Shown in pieces: positions 25,331 through 38,160 of a DNA stretch of 64,000 bases. Source of the stretch: Hetaerina americana (taxonomy: Eukaryota > Arthropoda > Insecta > Odonata > Calopterygidae); contig JAKTNV010000003.1 of NCBI GenBank assembly GCA_022747635.1, forward strand, positions 54,112,569 through 54,176,568. The letters run 5' to 3'. The position numbers and the translations under genes were made by a program. Below the pieces are notes generated by a model. That model was given only the letters and a program-made list of their open reading frames with translations, made no database searches and had not been told where the DNA came from. Position 1 is the first letter of the stretch. Each line of letters opens with the position of its first letter.

Positions 25331-26533
25331 AGGTTGCTGAAAGGTAGCCACTTTTTCCCCTCTGAACATTCAGAATGAGAAAAAAGCTCACTAAAGCATG
25401 TGGTGTGGGGTTTAACTCAAACTGCCCGCCACTACACTGGGTGCCTCTCCGGATTACATCTAAATTTCACCACATGATGCTGCCTGGGACTGGTTTCATT
25501 TGATCTTTCTTGGGAAAAAGTGTATCGCAAAATGTCTTACGTTTCTAGAATAAATAATTTGGGGATTTAAAACGTCATTAAAGCAACCCATTAAGTGCAC
25601 TTCATAAGTCGCTTTGTGGATTTCACCAGTGGTTATTAATGGTTATCCTACTCTTCGTTTACTCAAGGTTTCACTTTATCAAATTGCGAGCTATCGTCAT
25701 CACCACCACTTTTTAAGCATTCGGTCATGACGTATTTTCAATGGAAGAGCGATATATAATAACATCATTCTTTAAACGTAGAGTTAATAAATAACTTACA
25801 ATGAATGATAGGACTTGCTTTAGATTTCCAATCAAGCTTTATCTCGACAATCTTCCGAATGAGAGTAACTTACTTTGCTTTTTTAATGTAATAATCCAGT
25901 TATCGTCCTTTTGAATGCAAATAATTCAGTTTCTTAAAGAAAAAAGAAATTATATGTTGGAGGTATGTTTCTTCCCACTCTCCAAAGCACCGTAAACCCA
26001 CATTCCGCTACATAGCATCCAATTCCAAACTCCCAACACCTCTCATGACCAGCAGTAAGATTAATAGGATTTACCGCCGGATTTCCTCGAACGTTCAATT
26101 CGTTCGCGTCTGTCTAAAATTTTGAAACTATCCCCTACGTCCGTGTTTTTGTCTGCTCTTATTTCGTCGTGTTAATCAGTTATCAGAGAAAACTTCAAAC
26201 AAAGTTTTTTCATCCCCCTTAACAGTAAGATATGAAAGATCCTATTCTGGATTACCAACGTTTACCCTTTGACAATTTGCCCTGGTTTTTGAGTTAATTC
26301 ACTACAGTAATAGTTTAGAGGCTTGACAATCTTTTTGTGAATATTTTTCAAGTGCTGTAGAATTTAATTTTTGTAAATTTGGCATAAATTGCTTATACAG
26401 GGCTTTCTAAACTATCAGCAAATGGGTTAACTTCTTTCGGCTGATAAAACTACATTTACGCAGATTGTACTCGTTCCTGTATGCATATATGTGTATTTAC
26501 GTTAGTGGGTATATATGTATGTATATAAAAACC
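25331..26533. other. AT-rich sequence, nothing recognised
   Basis: No gene or repeat was recognised before the SINE-B copy. Confidence 0.45.
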
Positions 26534-26803
26534 ATAAAAACAGTAATCATCCCGAAGTTCGGTTTGGTAGGTGACGGCAGATTTCACCCAGTACTGAGCC
26601 CGACGGCGTGTGACATTCACACATCAGGGTAGGGGGGCCAGTTCCTTTTCCTGTGCCGGTTATGATTTCCCAGGAAGACCTGGTACCCGAAAAATCACAT
26701 AGCTTGAGTGGAGCTGCAAGTGCCCAGAGTACCTTGCCCGGGAATCGAACCCGGGACCTCCGGTCAGCAGTCCAACGCTCTACCCACTGGACTACCGCGA
26801 CCC
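26534..26803 (-). repeat. SINE-B copy 1, tRNA-derived
   Basis: On the minus strand the element opens with a tRNA-like head: GGGTCGCGGTAGTCCAGTGG resembles an RNA polymerase III A box region and GGTTCGATTCC is a good B box. The body includes GATTTTTCGGGTACCAGG and GGCCCCCCTACCCTGATGTG. A near-identical copy lies at 54520-54791 and older copies at 27945-28102 and 42256-42501. The head directly abuts a long (TA)n array on its 5' side. Confidence 0.9.
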
Positions 26804-26916
<113 letters not shown>

Positions 26917-26959
26917 GAAATTCATTATTTATAAAATAGATATATACACATACAACTAC

Positions 26960-27080
26960 ATCAATACCCTGCGAGCCACCAAAAAGGTGCGTGGCAGGGG
27001 GTGCAACACTAGGAGGAAAGGGTAAGGGATGACGCGGTGTTAGGGTTTTTCAAATGGATGGGGAAAGTTGGGGGGAACCT
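26960..27080 (-). repeat. Repeat sharing the family C 3' end but with a different body
   Basis: Its outer part, reverse-complemented, reads GCCACGCACC...GGTGGCTCGCAGGGTATTGATGTAG, the hairpin-like terminus also found at 33990, 37680 and 41684. The rest does not match those copies. It may be a related element family that shares a 3' end. Confidence 0.55.
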
Positions 27081-27082
27081 GC

Positions 27083-27114
<32 letters not shown>

Positions 27115-27215
27115 TATATGTATATTATATATATATATATATATTATATATATATATATATTAAATGTATATTATATATATATATTATATATTTATATAT
27201 ATAATATATATATAT

Positions 27216-27289
<74 letters not shown>

Positions 27290-27296
27290 TTTTATA
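27083..27296. repeat. (TA)n array with interruptions
   Basis: TA units broken by occasional AA, TT and TG steps, then a pure run from about 27220. Reading frames here are repeat artefacts. Confidence 0.97.
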
Positions 27297-27944
27297 CATA
27301 TATGCGGTAATATAATCCCCCAGGAATCAACACAAAAAAACCTAATAGAGAATCATGAAATTTCTTATGGAGTCATTTCCCGCAAGGTAAACACCCCTTC
27401 CACCGACAATCGGAAACCATTAGCACCCTCCAAGTGGTCTCCACTAAAGTAAATAAGAATGCTCATACAAGTACCGAAGCCAGAGATCGATATTACTCCC
27501 CTTTCCAACAAAGTTTCATGCAGATAAATATCGCACTGTGATCTAGTCATTGAATTGCTTTTTATAGGATTTCACAGGTACCCTGTTTTCTAAGTTTTAT
27601 TTGCACAGCCATTTGTTACCGCAGCTAGTTTGGAAGCTAGCTACGTGTAAGTTCTAGGTATTTTTTTAAAGGTCTGGTAAAAAAATTATCAAATCCTTTG
27701 CTACTATTTGTAAACCTGATTTTTATTTATCCAGAAAGAATTTTTTTTCCAGGTATTTTGGAGTAAATTAAAACAATTATATTAACAGCAAGATTTCCTT
27801 TAATTATTTATTGCCGTTAAAAAATGAGGTTCATAAAACACTTCAAATTTATCCCTATCGTTTGTTAAAAACTCTTTGAACTTCTTCATTTAGGTGCTAT
27901 TTAGAAACAATAACAATTAACACATATTACATATTTTACAGAAT
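27297..27944. other. AT-rich sequence, nothing recognised
   Basis: No gene or element was recognised. Confidence 0.45.
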
Positions 27945-28102
27945 CAACGAAGAACGTGATTTTTCGGGTGAAAGATCTTCCACAGTCGGCACAAGTAAAG
28001 GAACTGGCCCCCCTACACTGATGTGTGAACTTAATATGCTGTTTTGCTTAGTATTGCGTTAGCTCTACCCTCACCTATCAAACCATACTTGATTACTGTA
28101 AT
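27945..28102 (+). repeat. SINE-B copy, 5'-truncated
   Basis: It aligns to the 3' two-thirds of SINE-B: GTGATTTTTCGGG, GAACTGGCCCCCCTAC, CTGATGTGTGAA, CTCACCTATCAAACC and TGATTACTGT occur in the same order as in the full copies. The tRNA head is absent, consistent with incomplete reverse transcription. Substitutions and small indels show it is older than the copies at 26534 and 54520. Confidence 0.8.
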
Positions 28103-29743
28103 GAGAGAGTATGACTGAAACTAAATAAGATTAACTAGACTAAAATTAAGGAATTTTTAAATGATTAGTTAGGGAAATTGAATACAGAGAATAAGATTGG
28201 AACTTTTTTAATTTAACATTACTCATTTAACTGTATCACTAGAGTTCAAATGCAGGCCTACAATATGAGAGTCCAATTCTTTACTATACCTTGGTGTTTA
28301 CTTTCCAATAAATAATATCAGAAAATGTTTGACTTTTATCTCAATCCAAGAGGGAGTTTTTATTTTAATATTCATAAAAGTCACTTAATAATTGATTTTT
28401 TCTGTGCTGCGGTTCTTTTCTCTTTTCGAGTAGTTTCTTAAATTTAATGACATATATTTTGACTTCATTCAGACATCATATTACATACCTAAGTCGAGAA
28501 GTGGATTATATATTTATCCCTGGGAAAAATTGAAACTGTCTATGGAATTGTAATAAGTCACTTTAGAAAGGATAAAAAGTAAATGAATGAAATGCATAAG
28601 GGAATATTATGTGCGAGATTGGGATTTGAAACATAAAACATTTGAAGAGTTGGAAAGAATGTACGTGGAAATTCTCTGATAAGAAAAACAAATTGAAGCA
28701 AATTAGAGATAACGACGCTATTGAGATGCTATTATAAGGATAATAAATTTATTTGGCAATTAATTATAAACATACAGGAAATACTTCAGGAGAAAAAAAT
28801 CATGAGAAGTGAAATAAATAATCTGGAAAAAATGATCTTCAATAGGTTTTCATATTGGTCTTCAAACTTGACGAGGCAGGGACAAGATGTTGATTGATCC
28901 TATTGTAAAAAATATGACTGCCAAAGAAAGATAGCCCTACTAACATTAAAAAGTCTAATAAAGCATTTACTAGGGGAAGATGGAACGAAATGCAAAAGAA
29001 ATCCTCCGTGGGGATCAAAGTCTATTTAGGAGTAGCAAAAGCCCTGAGAGCTTTCGTAGAGTACTATTGTAAAAATATGAACTAAATTTTATAAGCAATC
29101 GTCAATTAGTATTTTGTATTTGATAGTGTTCGCCCGGACAGATTTCTCTCCACTACAAACCTAGGAGTGCGCAAAAAGGACAAAAATAGCTAGACACCGT
29201 AGCATGGTAGTTCACATATTATTATTATTAAAAATACACATGTGCTGATAGACATTGTCAGGTGGCAGACAAGTCCCAAATAATCGCAAAAGATAATAGA
29301 TAAAATCAGACTTCAAAACACAAAACTCTTTAACAAAACAAGCGAATCTCCATCCCATTTACAACCATTAATCAGCAAGAAAAAAAGATAAATAAAAAAA
29401 TTAAGCTATTATTTATTATACAATACACCACACATCAATCAAATTATTAAATATATACCTTACATCTATTCTTAAAAGTATACAATCTGTTAGTAAAGGG
29501 CTCGAATATTTTTGCAGGTAAGGTGTTCCAATCAACAATTCTTCTGTTTAGAAAAGAAATTTATTTTTATTTGTTCTCTGTGCCCGGCATTTTACCTTAA
29601 ATTTGTGATCATTTCTGCCTATAAAATTTGGGTTCCCCGCCTCTTTCCTAAGATTTGCCCAAGCTTTCTCCCCCTTCAGAATTCGGAACATTCCACAAAG
29701 TCTGCTTACTACTTACTATGACCAAATACGTAGCAGTAGTTTT
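28103..29743. other. AT-rich sequence, nothing recognised
   Basis: No gene recognised. A short (ATT)n run lies near 29218-29232. Confidence 0.45.
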
Positions 29744-30041
29744 AGGGGAGGTGACCGATAGCTAAGATAGTTTTTTTTTTGAGCCATAGGGGATGGATGG
29801 GAGAGGAGGAAGGGTGAGAAGAGGACGAGAGACGGCGTCGGTATTAGCCTCCTCTTAACGAAAGGCACCACGGGGTCCTCAGTTTAACGTCCTTTCCGAC
29901 GGACGGCGTGATGAAGTACTCTCCACCAAGTACCTCAAAGAGGGATCGACATTACACTGAAAAATATCTGCCGTCTCCGGGATTCGAACCGGGCCCTCTC
30001 GGTGGGAAACCAGAACGTTAGCCACTACGCCATTTCAATCC
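29744..30041 (-). repeat. SINE-A copy 3, full length with tRNA-like head
   Basis: On the minus strand the head has GGCGTAGTGGCTAACGTTC (A-box region) and GGTTCGAATCC, a canonical B box. The body matches the other SINE-A copies (GACGGACGGCGT, AGGGGAGG at the far end). It is somewhat diverged from the copies at 6690 and 63464. The tRNA-like part is a SINE promoter, not a functional tRNA gene. Confidence 0.88.
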
Positions 30042-32839
30042 TGGTGTTTAAAACCAGGCGTATGGCAGAAGAAGAATATTTCTTATTTATAACAGGATAA
30101 GGATAATGTAAGTTTATTATGTATATACGGTGATTACATATGATTTTAAGGCTGTTGCATTCAAGCCTTAACAGCGTTGTATCCTCGTGACAAAAAAGTT
30201 TTTAATGTTATGAGTTGATAAACCAGTAAATACTTTTATAAAAATTTTTACAAATTTCAAAAACATTTAAAAATTAGTAAATATCTGTAAATTTTTCATT
30301 AATTTGGTTACGTGACCTAACCCCAAATGTAGACTCGGACTTGGGCTATGTGTAAACTCACTTCGAAGGTTTTTTCTCAAAGTCATAAGAGACACCCGAG
30401 GCCAGCGTTGGAAAAATGAATAAATGGTGCTTGGAGGAATGGAGGATGTACGCCAAGGAGGCAATGAGTAATGATGTGACGCTAATGTAGCGAGTTGTGA
30501 ATGAGGCCAGCTGATAAGAAACGGAGCGTAGCAAAAAGAGGAGAAAACACGAAATGTAGTGAACCAATCTGACTTAATGCTTACTACGGAAATGATGTTG
30601 TTGCCCAAAATCTTACATTGAGAAGTTTACATGTGGACTAAGAGAAATGAAGGCAAAGGTTAATGGTAAAGGAATCATAATTTCTACTTGACATGTATTT
30701 TACCATATGAAGGTGGCACTTCAATCATTTTCAGACATATTGAGCTTAGCCCAGGGATTCTGATCAGCGCATGGCTTGTTGTCAAGCTTCTCAAGTGTCT
30801 ATCAATTTAACCTTTTGAGTCCAGAGCACGTACGTATAATTGAATAGACACTTTAACCCACGACATTTTGGTTAGCGGGCAAGCGCATTACTCACACGGC
30901 TAACTTCACCGATGTCAGAATTGATAGAGTGAACTTATGTGGAAACTTAATTCACTTAACCATGGTATTTCACAAAACTAATACATTTCATTTATACAAT
31001 TATCCGAAACTTACTTCAAGCCCTAACCTTAAATAAAAAATTAACTTTTCTAAATTATCCTTTTTCAGAGTCATTTGAACGCTTTGTGGTTTTGTGCTAT
31101 GCCCTTCAAGCGGAATATTAAATTGTATTTTCTAAGCAATTTTGTTAACACAGAACATTAGGCTGCCAAAAGGAGCAATTTTCAAGAGTATTTTGTGGAA
31201 TGTTGGAAATTTATTCGTGTCAAAGAGTGAGAATAGAAACAGTGCCCTTCAATCAATCACTGAGGAGAAAAACATCTTCACGCACTGCTGTGATGCAACT
31301 TCATTAACGAATTTGTTAAACCGGTACTATATTTTCAATGGTATAGAAACGTATTCAAAACTTGTCCAGCAATAATGTAGAATATTCCCTGCAGAATATA
31401 TTTAAGTATGCAATAAGTAGAGCATAGAAATTCCGAATAATTACTTCAGAATGTTTTTCAATATTTTGCGTAAAATTCACGTTAAATATAAAAGTATTCC
31501 TTCAGATTAAATAATAATAGTGACTTGATGATGTAATTGCAAATTGGCACTTCATTAGGAAAACACTCCCTCAAGAAAAGAATAACTAGTATAATATATC
31601 ACTCCATACTCAAAACTATTGCATACTCTATTGTGCATGTATATGTTTAAATAAATAAAAACAGAATTTAGTTTTAATCAATTTGTATTTACGCTGATAA
31701 GAATATACAAAACAGGGAAGTGAATGTCGTTCCTAGAAAAAAAATCCTGGAAATCAACAAACATAAGGGCATTAGCATTAGCGTTAGCGTTAGCATTAAA
31801 GTTGGCGATATGATTTTAGAATTGAATAATGCATGGAGGAGCGAAACATAGAGGAGAAATGGGAAAAATACAGCAATTTTAGAGGAATATTACGAAATAC
31901 GAGGGAAAGTGGATGCGCGAGAAAAGGGTATTCGCGAATTGTTAAAACAACTTTCAAGAAAGATATTTAAATAGGCCAATTCTGATTCACATTACGAAGA
32001 CCCAACAAAGTGGAAGACTACAAGGGGTAAATAATCACCGCTCAACTTTTGAAAATCTGTATTTAATCACGATATAGTTCACCTGATATCTTCCTGAATC
32101 CACCGGCACCATCCATGTGTACCTACGACTTTTGTGGTGTCAAAACCAAGTGCTGGTGACGGTTAACCCCCGTCTCCTGCAAAAAATGTGCTTTCTCCCC
32201 AAATTAGAAAAAAACTAGATGAAATAATATTCAATTATATAATGCGATTTCATTTTGACTGCGAACATATGAGTGCAGAATGGTGCTGAAATATAATGTT
32301 AACTCAATAAGAAACCTAAAAACTCATTACAGTTCTATGCGATTTCGAGAAATCTATTCAAGGGGTATATTTTTAGATGAACCAGTTCATTCATAGGCAT
32401 CCTGAATGAAAAAATTCTTTTATTCCGGCGCATAAATATATTTGACTCAGGGGCTGAGGGTTAAAAAAAAGAATATGGACAGATACCCCATCAAAATTCA
32501 AAATACGATTCGAATTTCATAACCTGTTGCCCCAGAGAAGAGCGGCATTGAACAGAATAAAAGGGGGATAAAATCCGTCCGCGGAAGTCAATCTGATGTT
32601 GACCGGGAAGGTAGACCAAGAACACAGTCCAGCGGGCCGGGTTCCGTAGTTGCCCGAACTTCGTATTCATATACATGTCCAAAATAAGGTCATCGGATGA
32701 AAAATAGAGGTGGTTACATGCTACCTTCCTTAGAATGGAGAATTGGAAATTCTTTTCTTCGTCAATGTTGAAACGGCTACCATAATGAAAATACGAACAT
32801 GAATTTGATAACAATATATACAAGCGGACGAAGAATCAA
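30042..32839. other. AT-rich sequence; one short hexamer run
   Basis: No gene was recognised. A small tandem run of CATTAG/CGTTAG hexamers lies at about 31770-31797. The frame at 32491-32823 (minus, 110 codons) has no recognisable domain. Confidence 0.45.
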
Positions 32840-32904
32840 GATGGGTGCTAAGAATTTGATAAATTTTTACTACATTCTAAGGTGCAGTTATTTGTTAGTT
32901 GATA

Positions 32905-33820
32905 GTTTAGTCCAATAAATACGTGAACTGTGGTCATAAACACTTTATGTTGCAAAATTTTATCTGCATCGATTTTATTCCCCTTAAAAGTATTCTTCAT
33001 TCGTTGCTATACACTTATTCCATCTTCTTTTCCATTGTTTAAAGCACCCTGGGAAGTCCTCCGTAGTTCGGCTTTTCAAGTATCTCGTCGATTCTTGCTT
33101 CATTGTGTCCACATCTTCCCAGTGTTGTCCCCTCATCACATTTTTACCGCTTGGGAGTAGAAAAAAGTCGCAGGGCGCGAGATCTGGCGAATGAGGAGGA
33201 TGATTAAGGATGGTGATAGAATTTTTTACCAGAAACTGGTAAACAATCAATGCTAAATGTGCAGGTGCATTGTTATGGTGACGGATACATCCATCATGTT
33301 TGGTTAAAATAGTGTGCACTGTTGATATTCCTAAATTCTATTCATCAGCTATCATTCGGACAGTTTTTCGACGATCGGTAAGGACAAGGGACCGCACACG
33401 ATCAATGTTGTCGTCAACACAGGTGCTTGAAGGTCGTCCCGGCCTTGCATCATCCGTGGAGTCTTTTTGGCCATGTTTAAAAAGCTAAATCCACTTGAAA
33501 AAGGATGTTTTATTCGGAGAATTATCACCGTAAACAGCTATCAACATTTCAGTAATTTTATCATAACTTTCACTGCACTTCACAAAGAACTTAATGTTGA
33601 TTCGTTTCTCCGTGATTTCATCAATTTCCATATTCGACAAGCAGTAAAAACCAGGTCAACAGAAACTAGCATAATTGGTACCATACGCACAGCTCGACGA
33701 TGCGCCAAGCACAGACGGCTCCTTGAGTCTCAGGCAACTATCGCCGCTAGTGGGCGGGGCTATAGCCCGAGCCATGGCCGCCAGATTGCACCAGTTTGCG
33801 CATTTATTGCATACACTTCG
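32905..33820 (-). mobile_element. Mariner, internally deleted, nested in family C
   Basis: The ends share CAATAAATACGTGAACTG (left) and GCAATAAATGCGCAAACTG (right, reverse complement) as degenerate terminal repeats. TA lies at both edges (32903-32904 and 33821-33822). The length of about 916 bp falls short of the usual 1.3 kb because the centre of the transposase is missing. The exact left edge is uncertain by a few bases. Confidence 0.8.
32984..33631 (-). pseudogene. Mariner transposase with in-frame central deletion
   Basis: The frame runs from ATG 33631 (MEIDEITEKRINIKFFVKC) through the helix-turn-helix region and GRPSS to HTILTKHDG. It then jumps directly to RHHNNAPAHLALIVYQFLVK and HSPDLAPCDFFLLPSGKNVM. 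The missing piece holds the first catalytic Asp; the second is Asn (HHNNAPAH for HHDNAPAH). The third region, PDLAPCD, is kept. Two stops interrupt the N-terminal part, at FKWI* and IADE*. The reading frame is the same before and after the deletion. No activity is possible. Confidence 0.88.
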
Positions 33821-33990
33821 TATTTGCATGCGTGTAAGTTGAAGGGATTTTTGCATGAATGTATGCGCCACTTTGGGTACAGGTTTGCATGTATTTGTTA
33901 ACTTTGGATGTGCTTTTGTTCTTTCACGGCTGAAAACCTAATACCCGCGCCACATGCCCTTGCGGCGGCTTGCGGGGCATAATGTAGATT

Positions 33991-36900
33991 TAGATGTAGA
34001 ATAACTACGAGGTTAAGTCAGCGTACCGATTGCCAACAAACTTGTAAAACTGGCACGGATCTTAAAGGGAAATATTTCGTTAGCCTTGCGTATAAAATCA
34101 TTTTAGGCTAAAAGTTAATTTACACTGATATGATGATAGCGAATATTAGAAAAAAAAATCCTAGATATGACTGAATGATTGAGTAAATAAATGCACGAAA
34201 ATAATCACCCCAGAAAATCAGCCACAACCAAAGTATAACAATAGTTTGGAATTAAAAGTAATTCCCAAAATAATGCGATAAAGGGGCCCTTTTAGTGAAT
34301 TTAGATCCACTAAGGAAATGTGTCTGAGAGTAATAATATGCACTGCAACCTAAACATAAGTTGTATGACGCATACTGTTCTCAAACTGAGTAATTCGGTA
34401 CAAAATTGAAAATTTCAGGCTTGACGTAGTGGAGCTTACCTATAACAGGAAGAAAAATTGCAACTGGGTTAAGGCCACTTAATGTTTTTCTGTTAACACC
34501 CGGATTTCAACGGTTAGTACCTGAAGTACCCGATAATACTTCGTACTCAAGTCGTAATATTAAAACCGCAAGTGGAATTAGCAAAGTTGGAACTTATTTT
34601 TTCATGAGTCATTCGGTGTACAAAAGGCTAATAATCCTGAAAGAAATGAAAATGACCTCCTAAAATAGGATTAATTTAATTTAATTGACATATTTATTGA
34701 TAAAAATGTTAATTCAAATAAATAAATTAATAATTATATGCATGTATTTTTTAATGTCGATTATTAGCCCAATTATTCAGCACATTTGAAAAGCATAGAA
34801 TATTTACTATGCATGATTTTATGATACGAAGTCTTGCAATTTGAAATTATATTCTCTAATTAGCAAATCATTTTTGGGTAGTTAATAACCTGATTGTGAA
34901 GTCATGATGCAACTAATTTACGAATATACACCACTGGAAATTACTCATAGTTGCATGAAATAACTGCGGCTGCTCCAAGTATCACAAAAGGGGTATTTGT
35001 AAACATCAAGCAAGAGAAATGAAATATGGGTACTCAGCGCGAATATTTCTCTTGGCGATATTACATTCGGGGACTTTATGTGGGAAATGATGACAGCGAC
35101 TCTAGATTTAAGACGGAAGGAGGAGAGATTAATAGGGACTTTGATGTGTAGCGTGCATGGTTCTGTAACCAGTACTGAGAGAGAAGAGGATTAAATCCTT
35201 AGACGAACAGTATGAAGAATAATAGAGATAATAAGCAGGAAAGAGGGCAAGACAATGAGAAAGTGTAAAAAATGGTAAGAGGATTGATTGCCTGTGGAAG
35301 AAATTGGAAGATGGCTGATGCAGTATATATGGGGGATGTTGATGGTTAGTGGTATTTTTAAAACTGTGACGGTAGAATAATTTTGGGAAATGCAGGAAGA
35401 GGAAATATAAATGCACCAATCGGGTCATTATGAAGCTTGAATGAAGGTTAGAGTCTTGAAGATGAACGGTGTCAGAAAAAATTTTTATAAATTGTGGAAA
35501 GGCAATCTAAGTCCGAAACGATGCGCACTGTGGCGTGAGCCATTAAATACTTCAATTATAATTCGTATACTTCGGTTTAATAATGAATATGAAGTATTGA
35601 TCTTCACGCGTAAAAAAAGTGGGAAGAAGGAGATAGTGAAAGGGAGTATGCAGTAGAATAGTTTCTATTATAAGGTATTTCCCTAATCAAGCAACACAAT
35701 TTGAACGTAAGGTATATCTTATAAACATTTTAATCCTTGGTTTCATTTTCTAGGAAACTGTAGAATTTGAGAAATTGCAGGGAATCGCATCTTTGAAGTA
35801 ATTAGGCGCAGCAGATTTGTAAATGAACTCATAAGTCAACATTAACTCTTATTCGATACTTATTAAGGGCATTAAAAAACTCAATATTTTAGTGGATAAA
35901 AAAGGATAGAAACAATGAAAGAAATACTGAAACATATAAAGGATATGACTTAGAAGTGTGGAGCGAATTACGTAAACAAATGATAATTCTTCAGTAATGA
36001 AGATACTCTAGTGCAAAAAGACAACTATGAGGGCTGCTGCTAACTAACGTTAGGATTGATAACCTTGAGTCATTATGAAGAACAAGACGTAATTAAGGAT
36101 CAAAATAATGCGATCCTACTTCCTGAAGGATCGGCTATGGGCATATAAATGATCTTGCCTGAAAAAAAGAACCCCTATGCATAGGTAGCAAAGAAAATGA
36201 GATGTTGGAACTACGGGGTTTCCTGGTGTATATCTCAAAATTACGCAAGTGAGATACAATTGAAATCATATAAACTTCTGTCTTTTAGGTTGTGTGTTTA
36301 CCCTCCCTTATAGTTCATAATCTTTGATGGAATGTATCCTGGTTATTATAAGTCTGGTACTTATTGCTTTCCTCTACTACTGAAGTGTACAGGTAGGTTA
36401 CAGTAGGGAATAGAGGTAAGTTCACACACAAGACTATATGTAGATCTCCAGATCTAGGTCGATCACAGAGACTCTGGCAGAGGCGGCATCCTCATAATCA
36501 GTGAAGCCTAGTCAATTCGACGTTTGCCTTGTGCTCCCATTGAGCAATAAAGACAACGCACTGAAGCATGTTAATACCTTTATTCAAGAATAAACTTTAA
36601 ATCTCTCTGGAAAACCACCTACCCAGGGAATCATTACAATTTTTTACTGCAATTCACCACGAAATTGTGATGCAGGAGATGTTATACCACCAGCCGTTGG
36701 CACACTCGGAAACTATTAGATTTGGGCATCAGTTTACTTTCCGTTAGTTCGATCGCCATACGTGAAACGTAACGTCATACTGTTTTGGGCGATGAATGGT
36801 GGAAGGGAAAAATTATCACCTATTTTTATCCCTTTAGCATTATATTTCCTTGAACTCCTCGTTGGGGTATCACCCACCCATTAATATACGGCGTTAGAAC

Positions 36901-37460
36901 GTTGTACTTCCACTTCACTGGCTCTAAACTCAAAATGTTTTCATGTATCTAGTACTTTAATCCCTGCAAGTAATCATGTTTTTTTCGGTGTCCAAATATA
37001 AGGTGATGCTTTTTGTTACTTCACGACGATTTTTCCAAAAATGGGCAAACTAAATGCTTGAGCGAGGCATAAAAGGGTGGAAAGGTTTTTAGATCACTCG
37101 TTCCGACTCTAACGAGCTAGCTAGCCAATTATTTTTTTGTAATATATTACGACAATTATGTACTGTTATTCTGGCGTTCATCTTGTTAACGTCAACTCGC
37201 GCGTTTCATTACCAGAGAAAGAAACATGGGGCCAGAAAGACACCAAGAGGGTGTATGGCAGGGGTTATAGGTCACCACCGTTGGGATATCGTGATTATTA
37301 TAACCAAAGTATTATTAACAAAGGCAGACTTATTTGTGGCGGACGATAATTTTAATTATTATATAAATAAAATAAATATTTCCATATAGACAGACGCTTT
37401 CACCCATGCGAAAAGAATGATACAAATGAACAAGTTTCGCATTCTTATTTTTCAATTTTA
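33991..37460. other. AT-rich sequence without recognised genes
   Basis: Open frames are short and featureless. No repeat family was recognised with confidence. A retroelement-like stretch at 36280-36720 was considered but not supported. Confidence 0.4.
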
Positions 37461-37681
37461 ACTTCCACGTTATTGGATAGATATTTACTAAATTTTTTAT
37501 GCGCATATTGGTTGATGTGTCATATATTTGCATGCGTGTGGGTCAAGAAAGTTGTCGCATGAATATATACGCTTCTATGGGTGTGGGTTTGCATGAATGT
37601 GCTGGTTTTGTATGTGGTTTTATTCTCTTTTACGCGTGGTAACCTAGCATGCCCTCGTGGCGGCTTACGGGGTATTATGTA
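37461..37681 (+). repeat. Family C repeat copy
   Basis: It aligns with the copies at 32840 and 41684: CACGTTATTGGATAG, TTTGCATGCGTGTGGGT, GGGTGTGGGTTTGCATGAAT, CTCTTTTACGCGTGGTAACC and GGCGGCTTACGGGGTATTATG. It ends against a short TA array (37676-37708). Confidence 0.75.
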
Positions 37682-37708
37682 TATATATATATATATATAT
37701 TTATATAT
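37676..37708. repeat. Short (TA)n microsatellite
   Basis: TA units directly following the family C terminus. Confidence 0.9.
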
Positions 37709-37798
37709 TAAATTTGAAGCAATCCCTCTGTCATTTAACTTAAATTATTAAAACATTAAGTCCAACTTATGTTCCATGATCATTTAATTCGGAATAAT

Positions 37799-37890
37799 AC
37801 AGGGTGCGGCAACATAACTTCCTTTTTTCAAATAAGGAGGGATTTCAAAAGAGGAAGTTATGTTACTTATATTTTGTGCCACTCGTTCAC
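37799..37890. repeat. Small inverted repeat, MITE-like
   Basis: After TA the sequence CAGGGTGCGGCAACATAACT starts, and 37811-37829 pairs with 37846-37864 (17 of 19). The right flank, reverse-complemented, again contains a GTGGCA motif near its outer edge. It could be a very short DNA-transposon remnant. Confidence 0.5.
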
Positions 37891-38113
37891 AGGTAAAGTG
37901 TGGTTCTAACATTCAATAAATGAGTAGTATACTGAAATATGACGATAAAAAAACGGAGGAAAAATTTGATTTAAAACTAAAGGAACCCTTTTTTTTGAAC
38001 AAGAGATACTAAATATCGATTTATAACGCTCTTTCTAATCGGAGCCTAGGTCGTATTTTCTAATTTCCCAACCTTTGAGGGGTTTTTCTTCGAGTAGAGA
38101 GGTGGGAGGAGGG

Positions 38114-38160
38114 ACTGTCTAGTCTCAGTCTCGCCCCAATCAAGACGTTTTATAATTATT
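38114..38160 (+). repeat. Short dispersed repeat, possible retroelement 3' end (copy 2)
   Basis: It matches 20356-20402 at about 40 of 47 positions, ending in AAGACGTTTTATAATTATT. Confidence 0.5.

Larger units (their letters stand above)
32840..33990 (+). repeat. Family C repeat, split by a nested mariner
   Basis: The left part at about 32840-32904 (CTAAGGTGCAGTTATTTGTT) and the right part from 33823 (TTTGCATGCGTGTAAGTTGA) are joined without a gap in the reverse complement of the copy at 41684-41940. The right part ends in a GC-rich hairpin-like terminus, GGCGGCTTGCGGGG, and then TGTAGATTTAGATGTAG. It is probably the 3' end of a retroelement, but no coding part is identified. Confidence 0.7.

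Noticed and set aside
24788..25391. Protein-coding gene in the GC-rich block
   Set aside because: Frames on both strands overlap and carry low-complexity Pro/Gly/Arg sequence without domains.
26746..26803. Functional tRNA gene
   Set aside because: A and B boxes are present but the anticodon stem does not pair, and the same head heads other SINE copies.
29970..30041. Functional tRNA gene
   Set aside because: It is the promoter head of a SINE-A copy; the downstream body matches three other copies.
31770..31797. Telomere-like hexamer repeat
   Set aside because: Only about five imperfect CATTAG/CGTTAG units; arthropod telomeres are usually TTAGG. Treated as a minor microsatellite.
33467..33901. 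144-codon plus-strand frame
   Set aside because: Antisense to the mariner transposase start and family C; no protein likeness of its own.
36280..36720. Possible LTR
   Set aside because: Only loose TG...CA-like and poly-A-signal-like features; no second copy, no primer-binding site and no polyprotein nearby.
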